6,121 nt of DNA from Zoogloeaceae bacterium (GTDB lineage: Bacteria > Pseudomonadota > Gammaproteobacteria > Burkholderiales > Rhodocyclaceae), in contig JAIRLE010000125.1 of NCBI GenBank assembly GCA_031259605.1, forward strand, positions 1 to 6,121, written 5' to 3'. The first letter of the stretch is position 1, and each line of letters starts with the position of its first letter. Made by a program: the position numbers and the translations under genes. Below are positions 1 through 5,470 of this stretch, one piece after another. The notes beneath the pieces were generated by a model. It was not told the DNA's origin. It did no database searches and saw nothing but the letters and a program-made list of their open reading frames with translations.

Positions 1-615
1 CTGGATTGGAGCGGCGAAGCCCTGGCGCTGTGCCTTGCCCATGGCATCACGATCACATGGATCGGCGACGATGGCCGCGCTCTCGGCAATAGCCAGAACC
101 TGGACGACGATCCACACCCGGTGAAAAGAGTCATCAAGGATTACATGCAACTGCCCGACTGGACGGCGCGTTTCGGAAAATGGCTTGTCCGTCGCCGCCG
201 CCAAATCCTCGCCGCCTGCCCTTCCCGCGCCAATTGGTGGGAAGAACCTTCCGCGGCGGAGAAAACCGAAGCCGTCCGCTATTATTTCGTCCGTACCGGA
301 TGGCACGAAACGCACTTTCCCGAAGCCGGCCAAGGCTGGATGCGCGCACGGATACTCGATCACCTGCATCGCAACGGCTTGCGCTCGGTCTATTGGGGCA
401 TCGACGGCAACCCGCTGGAATTGGCCCGCCACCTGGCCGCCCTGCTGTGGGCGGAACTCAATTTCGATTGCGGCCCCCTGCCCGCCTCATGCCGCGACAC
501 GCATCTGGCCACCCGTTTTTTCGAGAACTGGACGCGCCAGCACGCCGACCGCCTGCCGCTGCATTTGGGCGATTTCAAACTCCACGTCTGGCGGAGCGTC
601 TATCAATGGCACTGA
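1..615 (+). CDS. cas1: Cas1-like CRISPR adaptation protein, divergent, 5'-truncated by window edge
   Basis: The frame is open from the first base, so the true start lies upstream; 204 C-terminal residues are visible. Residues 1-29 (beginning LDWSGEALALCLAHG, then ITITWIGDDGRALG) read like the end of the Cas1 N-terminal beta domain, where a helix leads into a 'gi.v.f.d..G...g' strand-turn. A mostly helical stretch follows with an Arg-rich helix (about 61-70). Cas1 is the integrase that, with Cas2, inserts spacers into the array. Its active site normally uses a Glu, a His in a 'GLDP..GflH' motif and an Asp in 'sLalDLmE'. Here the best counterpart is GLRSVYWGIDGNPLELARHL (about 126-145), which has neither the His nor the Asp in place, and the Glu motif is unclear (perhaps TEAVRYYF, about 89-96). 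The gene overlaps cas2 by 10 bases, which supports an adaptation role or origin. It may be an inactive or strongly diverged Cas1, or another cas2-linked protein. Family identity is moderate; loss of activity is inference. Confidence 0.58.
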   Translation: MDWSGEALALCLAHGITITWIGDDGRALGNSQNLDDDPHPVKRVIKDYMQLPDWTARFGKWLVRRRRQILAACPSRANWWEEPSAAEKTEAVRYYFVRTGWHETHFPEAGQGWMRARILDHLHRNGLRSVYWGIDGNPLELARHLAALLWAELNFDCGPLPASCRDTHLATRFFENWTRQHADRLPLHLGDFKLHVWRSVYQWH

Positions 616-1016
616 ACGCCACGCGCGGCTGGCTCATCTCTTACGACATTTCCCACCCCAAGCGGCTCAACCGCGCGCACCGGCTACTGGTCAAACACGC
701 CACGCCGCTGCAATATTCCGTATTCTGCTTCGAAGGCAACGCCACACAACTGGGCCGCCTGATGAAGCGCATCCAGGAAATCATCGACAAAACCATGGAC
801 GATGTCCGCGCCTATCCATTACCGGAAAACCTGCTGGTCGACATCCTGGGCAAGCGCCACCTGCCCGACGGCGTAGCGCTGTTTCCCCGCAGCGCCGCAC
901 TGCAAAAGCTGTTCGCCGCGGAACGCTCCAGCGGCGCATCCGCGCGCCAACCCGCCGATGCGCCAACCACCCGCAAGCTTGCCGCATGCCCCGAGCGCGG
1001 GCGTTTTCCGTTGTAA
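606..1016 (+). CDS. cas2: CRISPR-associated protein Cas2
   Basis: This encodes 136 residues. Cas2 is the small ferredoxin-fold dimer that bridges two Cas1 dimers in the spacer integration complex. Strand 1 is GWLISYDIS (8-16) with the conserved Asp14. It is followed by PKRLNRAHRLLVKHATPLQYSVF (18-40), the helix and second strand typical of Cas2, and by DDVRAYPLP near residues 65-73. A 'lG..lPdGv.L' segment closes the core at about residue 98. The remaining roughly 38 residues are Ala/Arg/Pro-rich, match nothing I recognise, and make the protein longer than the usual 85-110. The ATG at 606 is chosen because GGAG at 593-596 sits 9 bases ahead and because the product then begins just before strand 1. 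The start lies inside the end of the Cas1-like gene, so translation is probably coupled. The family call is firm. Confidence 0.93.
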   Translation: MALNATRGWLISYDISHPKRLNRAHRLLVKHATPLQYSVFCFEGNATQLGRLMKRIQEIIDKTMDDVRAYPLPENLLVDILGKRHLPDGVALFPRSAALQKLFAAERSSGASARQPADAPTTRKLAACPERGRFPL

Positions 1017-1037
1017 TCCGGGCTGGACATTTTCCCT

Positions 1038-1041
1038 GGAG
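1038..1041 (+). promoter_or_regulatory. Ribosome binding site fixing the CARF gene start at 1051
   Basis: GGAG lies 9 bases before ATG 1051. The reading frame is open back to an ATG at 958, but that start would overlap the end of cas2 by 59 bases and add about 31 residues that lack resemblance to the family. The conserved N-terminus (RRILLAVTGLSPQ) follows directly after 1051. Confidence 0.7.
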
Positions 1042-1050
1042 CGCCCGCCC

Positions 1051-2160
1051 ATGAACCCCACGGATTTCCCCCGCCGCATCTTGCTCGCCGTCACCGGCCT
1101 GTCCCCGCAGATCGTCACTGAAACCCTATACGCCCTGTCACGGGAAGATACGCCGTTCATTCCCACGGAAATCCATCTCATCACCACCATCGAAGGCGCC
1201 GAACAGGCAAAGCGCTCGCTGCTTTCCGAACAAAAGGGCTGGTTCCACCGCCTGTGCCATGACTATGGCCTGCCTGGCATCCATTTCGACGCCGACGATG
1301 GCATCCACATCCTCCGCGCCGGCGATGGCAGGCCGCTGGAGGATATCCGCAGCCATGAAGACAATTTGCTCGCCGCGGACTTCATCACCGAAAAAGTCCG
1401 CGAACTTTCCGCCGATGACGCCGCCGCCCTGCACGTCTCCATCGCGGGGGGGCGCAAAACCATGGGTTTTTTCCTCGGCTACGCGCTTTCGCTTTTTGGC
1501 CGCCCGCAGGATCGCCTGTCGCATGTGCTGGTCAGCGCCCCGTTCGAAAGCAGTTGGGATTTTTTCTACCCGACTCCCAACGAAAACATCATCACCACCC
1601 GGGACGAAAAGCTCTGCGATACCCGCGACGCCCGCGTCATCCTGGCGGACATTCCGTTCGTCAGCCTGCGCCATGGCCTGCCCGCCGACCTGCTCAGTGG
1701 CCGCGCCCATTACATCGACGTCGTGCAACAGGCGCGCCAGCGCCTCGGACCGCCTTCCCTGGAAATCCGCTTGCGGGAAAAAACCATTCGCGCCGGCGGC
1801 GGCAATCCATTCCGTTTACCGCCATCGCAACTCGCGCTCCTCTGCCTTTTCGCCCGCCGCGCCCAACGCGGCGACGAAACGCTCACCGCGCCCGCCAAGG
1901 GCGGCGGCGACAAAGCGCTGGCGCAAGCTTACTTGCGGGAACTGGCCCTCATCTCCCCCGACAACGATCTCGACGCCACCCGCCGCGCGCTGCGCAACGG
2001 CATGGACGGAGACTTCTTTTCCTCGCTCCTTTCCAAACTGCGCCGCCGGATCAGGGAGCACTTGCACGCCGCCGCCCTCCCCTACCTCATCGACGATGGC
2101 GGCCGCCGCCCTCACCGCTACCGGCTTGCCATCGCTGTGGCGCGGATCGAAATTAAATGA
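1051..2160 (+). CDS. csm6: CARF-domain protein, NE0113 family (Csm6 / ring nuclease type)
   Basis: This encodes 369 residues. The N-terminal CARF domain shows its two signature loops: RRILLAVTGLSPQIVTETL (8-26) after the first strand, and IAGGRKTM (131-138), the ligand-facing 'GGRKT' loop. Proteins of this family (Cas_NE0113, often named ring nuclease Csm6) bind cyclic oligoadenylate made by Cas10; some CARF domains also cleave it. The linker ADIPFVSLRHGL (about 201-212) is typical of the family as I recall it. The C-terminal third does not look like the HEPN RNase of classical Csm6. It reads FRLPPSQLALLCLFARR, then a helix ending in FSSLLSKLRRRIREHLHAA (323-341) and a strand-turn-strand YLIDDGGRRPHRYRLAI, which resembles a winged helix. 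Arg-x4-6-His spacings occur at R331/R332 to H337 and R333 to H339, so HEPN cannot be wholly excluded. The gene lies 34 bases after cas2, and a palindrome follows 13 bases after its stop. The family call is good; the precise function is inferred. Confidence 0.85.
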   Translation: MNPTDFPRRILLAVTGLSPQIVTETLYALSREDTPFIPTEIHLITTIEGAEQAKRSLLSEQKGWFHRLCHDYGLPGIHFDADDGIHILRAGDGRPLEDIRSHEDNLLAADFITEKVRELSADDAAALHVSIAGGRKTMGFFLGYALSLFGRPQDRLSHVLVSAPFESSWDFFYPTPNENIITTRDEKLCDTRDARVILADIPFVSLRHGLPADLLSGRAHYIDVVQQARQRLGPPSLEIRLREKTIRAGGGNPFRLPPSQLALLCLFARRAQRGDETLTAPAKGGGDKALAQAYLRELALISPDNDLDATRRALRNGMDGDFFSSLLSKLRRRIREHLHAAALPYLIDDGGRRPHRYRLAIAVARIEIK

Positions 2161-2167
2161 CTGGACA

Positions 2168-2196
2168 TGATATATATCACAACGACGTTGTGATAT
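2168..2196. promoter_or_regulatory. Overlapping perfect palindromes, candidate operator
   Basis: TGATATATATCA (2168-2179) is a perfect 12-base palindrome. It overlaps a second perfect palindrome at 2174-2196, whose arms are ATATCACAACG and CGTTGTGATAT around a single central A (2185). The block therefore carries TGATAT half-sites at 2168-2173, inverted at 2174-2179, and again at 2191-2196. Dyads of this quality are typical of repressor or activator sites. The position just before cas10 and just after a protein with a winged-helix-like C-terminus makes autoregulation plausible. The dyad can equally be read as a terminator stem. The symmetry is seen directly; an operator role is inference. Confidence 0.45.
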
Positions 2197-2210
2197 TTTT
2201 ACGTTTTTTT
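2174..2210 (+). terminator. Possible intrinsic terminator after the CARF gene
   Basis: A perfect 10-base stem (2174-2183 with 2187-2196) around a GAC loop is followed directly by TTTTT, ACG and TTTTTTT (through 2210). The stem has only three G-C pairs, which is weak for a rho-independent terminator, but the loop size and U-tracts fit. It would end or weaken the cas1-cas2-CARF transcript before cas10. It overlaps the candidate operator, and both readings may hold. Confidence 0.45.
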
Positions 2211-2362
2211 AACGCATCTGCCTTTTTGCGGCACACTCCATCCCGTCATTCCACAATCGACGGACCCGCAGCCACAGCCCCGCAGCCATGATGACCGGAA
2301 CGCTCGCCGAATTCCGCGCTTTTCCGGGCATGCCATGCGCTCTCATGGATAAATAAATACTC

Positions 2363-5002
2363 ATGACGCCATTGAACCAATCCTGCCGCGTCGCCTTCGC
2401 GGCGCTCCTGCATGATCTGGGCAAGTTCGCCGAACGCGCGGCGCCCGATCCCGGGCGGGAACGCCTCGACGCCCACATCACGAACGATGCCAAACGCAAT
2501 GACGGGGAAGGCGGCCACAGCCATGGGCATGCGGCCTATACGGCGCTTTTCATGGAGAAAGTCGAAGAGAGCGCGCCGGATCTCGTGCGGGGATGCGGCG
2601 CGCCTTTCGCCAGCCGGCAAAACGGCGAGAGCGGCGACATCGCCGATGCGCTCGTCAATGCCGCCGCCATGCATCGCAGGCCGGAAACCCTGCTGCAATG
2701 GATCATCGCCACCGCCGCCCGCGCGGCTTCCGGTTCCGGGCGCGAAAAGTCCGGGCATCACAACGCCGCCAAGGACAAGACCGAGACAGGCCGCAATCAT
2801 TGCCAGGCGCGGCAATCGACCCTGTTCGAGCAGGTCAGGCTCACGGAAGCAACCGGAAACGGCCCCGCCATCACGCCCGCGAACCTGCAATACTGTTATC
2901 CCCTGAAACCGCTCGCGCCGGAAAATCTTTTCCCGGTGAAACGCGCGGGATACGAACCCAGGCAGGACGCGCCCGCCCAGCGGGAATACCGGGCGCTCTG
3001 GGACGCATTCATCGGCGCGCTGCGCGACATTCCGTCCTCGCATCGCCAGCAATGGCCGCTGTGGCTGGATCATTTCGATACGCTCTGGCAGAGCTTCGCG
3101 CACGCCATTCCCGCGGCCGCCGCCTTTGGCGCGGGGCCGGAAGTCTCGCTCTACGACCACGGCAAGGCCACGGCGGCGCTGGCCGTGGCGCTCTGGCGCT
3201 GGCACATCGCCCAAGCAGGCTTGAACGAGGCGGAGGCCATCCGCCAATACGAGGAGCGCGCCGATTGGGATATCCCCAAGTTCCTGCTCGTCCAGGGCGA
3301 TTTTTTCGGCATCCAAGAGTTCATCTTCTCCGAGGGCGCGGAAACCAACAAGAACGCCGCCAAACTCTTGCGCGGGCGTTCGTTCCAGGTCTCGCTCTTT
3401 ACCGAGCTGGCCGCGCTCAAGATACTGGAAGCCTGTGAATTGCCCTCCACTTCGCAAATCATCAACGCGGCGGGCAAATTCCTGATCGTCGCCCCCAATA
3501 CGGCGGAGATACGCGAAAAAATCGCCGCCGCGCGCCGCGAATTGGATCGATGGTTCCTGGAAAATACCTTTGGCCTCGTGGGGTTGGGCGTGGTGGATCA
3601 AGAGGCCAGTTGCAACGACTTCGTGGAGAAGCGTTTTGGAAATCTGCTGGAAACTTTGTTTGGCGTGCTCGAATACGCCAAGCTGGCGCGCTTCGACCTG
3701 ACGGGAAACGATGCGCCCAAGGTATTTCAGACAGAGTACCCTTGTGGTATTTGCCAATATAGCAGCCGCTTGCCTGCGGATAAAGCGGAAGGAGAAAACA
3801 AGGCTTCCTCCCGGCTTTCCCGCGACCAGATCGAAATCGGCAAGGCGCTCGCGCACCAGGATAGATTGCTGGTTGTCCGCGATAAGGCGGACTTGCGCGC
3901 GGGCAGCGCCGTCATTCTGGAAACGCCGATATTGGGTTATCGCGTCGGCTTTACCGGGACGGAAGAAATCACCGGCGGATTCGGCGAACTTGCCCAATCC
4001 GGGCAACTGTTGCGCTGCTGGGATTTCAGTTTGCCCGGAAATTTGCAGGATACGCTTTGGCATGGCTATGCCCGCCGTTATATCAATGCCCATGTGCCCC
4101 ATTTTTCCGCCTTCGACCAGCAGACGAGCGGCAAATACCGCGAGGCGGAAGCGGACGATACCGACCCGCGCGCGCCCAAGACTTTCAATCATCTGGCCTG
4201 CGAAGACCGTGTCCAGGATGGCAACGGTAAATGGATGGGGCAGATCGCGCTCGCCACCTTGAAAGGCGACGTCGACAATCTGGGCAGGATTTTCCGGCGG
4301 GGTTTGCCGCAAATCACCTTCGCCGGAATGGCGGCGCTTTCGCGGCAGATGAATGCCTTTTTCGCCATCTGGCTGCCCGCCTATTGCAAGGAAAAATATC
4401 CGAACACTTATACCGTCTTTGCGGGGGGCGATGATTTTTTCCTGATCGGCCCCTGGCACAGCACGCAAGAACTCGCCGCCAAAATGGCCGGGGAATTCAA
4501 GCGATTCGTCGCCGAAAACAAAGAGATTCATTTCTCCGCCGGTTTTGTGCTGACCAAACCCGGCCACCCGGTGCGCGCGCTCGCGGAACAGGCGGAGAGC
4601 GCGCTGGAAATGGCCAAGAATCACCAAGCGGATAGCGCCGCAAACGCGAAGAATGCGGTTTGCCTGTATGGTGAAATCGTGCCATGGCCCAAGTGGGAAA
4701 TACTCGCGGGACTGGAACGGGAAGTTCACGACCTGGCGGGCGCATATAAACTTTCCACCGGCTATATCTATGGCCTCTTGTCCCTGATCGACCTCGCCTG
4801 CGACAAGAACAGGACGGAATCCGCCATGTGGCGCAGCCACTTCGTCTATCGCACCCGGCGTTACGTGGTCGATAAACTCAGGCAGGAAGCACGCGCCACC
4901 GCCCATGCCCGGCTGGCGGACGCCTTTGGCGAACGAGGCATCGCCCAGCAGCAAGGGCGTTTCCGCATTCCACTCTTCAACTTTTTCTACAGCAAACGCT
5001 AA
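2363..5002 (+). CDS. cas10: Cas10/Csm1, type III-A CRISPR large subunit
   Basis: This encodes 879 residues. It is the large subunit of the Csm complex; on target RNA binding it makes cyclic oligoadenylate and, in many members, cuts single-stranded DNA. The N-terminal HD domain has HDLGKF (17-22), HSHGHAAYT (52-60) and MHRRP (103-107). The last motif, normally 'AD.laSG.eR', reads AARAASGSGR (118-127), so Ala119 replaces the metal-binding Asp. Palm 1 has GDFFGIQEFIF (from Asp313 at the second position), RGRSF (337-341) and NAAGKF (368-373). The zinc-ribbon region keeps CGIC (461-464) but no second CxxC follows. Palm 2 has KGDVDNLG (634-641), the catalytic GGDD at 688-691 and SAGFVL from 725, so cyclase activity looks intact. 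The start is fixed by an in-frame TAA at 2354 and by the normal distance to the HD motif; the Shine-Dalgarno sequence is poor. Csm2 follows after 9 bases. Identity is very firm. Confidence 0.97.
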   Translation: MTPLNQSCRVAFAALLHDLGKFAERAAPDPGRERLDAHITNDAKRNDGEGGHSHGHAAYTALFMEKVEESAPDLVRGCGAPFASRQNGESGDIADALVNAAAMHRRPETLLQWIIATAARAASGSGREKSGHHNAAKDKTETGRNHCQARQSTLFEQVRLTEATGNGPAITPANLQYCYPLKPLAPENLFPVKRAGYEPRQDAPAQREYRALWDAFIGALRDIPSSHRQQWPLWLDHFDTLWQSFAHAIPAAAAFGAGPEVSLYDHGKATAALAVALWRWHIAQAGLNEAEAIRQYEERADWDIPKFLLVQGDFFGIQEFIFSEGAETNKNAAKLLRGRSFQVSLFTELAALKILEACELPSTSQIINAAGKFLIVAPNTAEIREKIAAARRELDRWFLENTFGLVGLGVVDQEASCNDFVEKRFGNLLETLFGVLEYAKLARFDLTGNDAPKVFQTEYPCGICQYSSRLPADKAEGENKASSRLSRDQIEIGKALAHQDRLLVVRDKADLRAGSAVILETPILGYRVGFTGTEEITGGFGELAQSGQLLRCWDFSLPGNLQDTLWHGYARRYINAHVPHFSAFDQQTSGKYREAEADDTDPRAPKTFNHLACEDRVQDGNGKWMGQIALATLKGDVDNLGRIFRRGLPQITFAGMAALSRQMNAFFAIWLPAYCKEKYPNTYTVFAGGDDFFLIGPWHSTQELAAKMAGEFKRFVAENKEIHFSAGFVLTKPGHPVRALAEQAESALEMAKNHQADSAANAKNAVCLYGEIVPWPKWEILAGLEREVHDLAGAYKLSTGYIYGLLSLIDLACDKNRTESAMWRSHFVYRTRRYVVDKLRQEARATAHARLADAFGERGIAQQQGRFRIPLFNFFYSKR

Positions 5003-5006
5003 GGAG
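5003..5006 (+). promoter_or_regulatory. Ribosome binding site of csm2
   Basis: GGAG begins at the base directly after the cas10 stop codon and lies 5 bases before ATG 5012. It supports that start and continuous translation from cas10 into csm2. Confidence 0.75.
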
Positions 5007-5011
5007 TCGAC

Positions 5012-5470
5012 ATGAACCATCCACAACGCGCGCAAGGCGGTTTCGGCAATGACCGCCACCGTGATCCGCCGCCTTCCATCAGGCTGGACGACATCAGATT
5101 CGGCGAATCGATCGACGACAATCTGTTTGCCGACATCGCCCAGGCCAAGGCCAGAGCCATTGCCGAAGAAGGCCGGGGCAGGAAAAACAGATCCACCCAA
5201 TTACGCAAGTTTTATGATGAATTGGTGATGTGGCACGACAAGGTGTTCGATCACGGCGTCAACCGCGAAGAGAAATACAAGGAACTCGCGCCTTTCATCA
5301 AAATGTTGTGCGCCAAGGTCACTTATGCCAAGGGGCGCGATCATGTGAGCGAGGGGTTCGAGAAACTTTTTACCCACGTCATCCGCGCCATCTCCGATCC
5401 GAAAACCCTGAAGCAAGCCAAACTCTTTATCGAAGCCTTCATGGGTTTCTACAAAGCCGAGGAAAAATGA
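5012..5470 (+). CDS. csm2: Csm2, type III-A small subunit
   Basis: This encodes 152 residues. Csm2 (Cas11-type) is the helical small subunit that lines the crRNA-target duplex in the belly of the Csm complex. The first 35-40 residues are polar, rich in Arg, Pro, Asp and His, and probably flexible. The helical core then shows the family pattern: QLRKFYDEL (63-71), a loop with HGVNREEKYKEL, IKMLCAKVTYAKGR (96-109), and a C-terminal helix ending IEAFMGFYK. This matches 'lRkfyde... ikmlkaKvaYa... fiEa.vayyk' of other Csm2 proteins. The family varies in sequence, but the position between cas10 and csm3 leaves little doubt. Its TGA (5468-5470) overlaps the csm3 ATG (5467), so the two are probably translated together. 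Confidence 0.94.
   Translation: MNHPQRAQGGFGNDRHRDPPPSIRLDDIRFGESIDDNLFADIAQAKARAIAEEGRGRKNRSTQLRKFYDELVMWHDKVFDHGVNREEKYKELAPFIKMLCAKVTYAKGRDHVSEGFEKLFTHVIRAISDPKTLKQAKLFIEAFMGFYKAEEK
5459..5462 (+). promoter_or_regulatory. Ribosome binding site of csm3, two possible starts
   Basis: GAGG lies inside the csm2 end. It is 4 bases before ATG 5467 and 10 bases before ATG 5473; the csm3 reading frame begins ATG ATC ATG. The ATGA overlap with csm2 favours 5467, while the spacing does not settle it. The choice changes only two residues. Confidence 0.5.

Larger units (their letters stand above)
2161..2362. other. Non-coding gap between the CARF gene and cas10
   Basis: These 202 bases are the only sizeable gap in the window. 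The first 60 are clearly A+T-rich against a G+C-rich background and hold the palindromes and T-runs described separately. The middle holds nothing I recognise. Bases 2288-2356 form a short reading frame in the same frame as cas10. I see no convincing sigma-70 promoter: GATATT at 2192-2197 with an upstream TG is a weak extended -10 without a matching -35. No riboswitch or CRISPR repeat is recognisable. A promoter for cas10-csm probably lies here because the run of tightly packed genes breaks at this point. Confidence 0.6.

Noticed and set aside
180..605. Upstream extension of the cas2 frame
   Set aside because: The translation is Arg/Pro-rich noise out of frame with the Cas1-like gene; Cas2 strand 1 begins just after ATG 606, which has its own ribosome binding site.
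958..1050. Upstream ATG extension of the CARF gene
   Set aside because: It would overlap the cas2 end by 59 bases and add residues with no family resemblance; the GGAG at 1038-1041 points to ATG 1051.
1138..1728. 196-codon open frame on the - strand opposite the CARF gene
   Set aside because: It has no recognisable domain and no ribosome binding site that stands out; it covers the two conserved CARF loops coded on the + strand.
2327..2334. GGCATGCC palindrome
   Set aside because: An eight-base palindrome is expected by chance in sequence of this composition and has no supporting context.
2161..2362. CRISPR repeat or array leader in the gap
   Set aside because: The palindrome occurs once and no direct repeats of 25-40 bases with spacers are present, so no array is in the window.
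2246..5200. 984-codon open frame on the - strand opposite cas10
   Set aside because: Its sequence is low-complexity Gly/Arg/Ala and resembles no family. It is the mirror of cas10 codon use in G+C-rich DNA, and cas10 has unmistakable motifs on the + strand.
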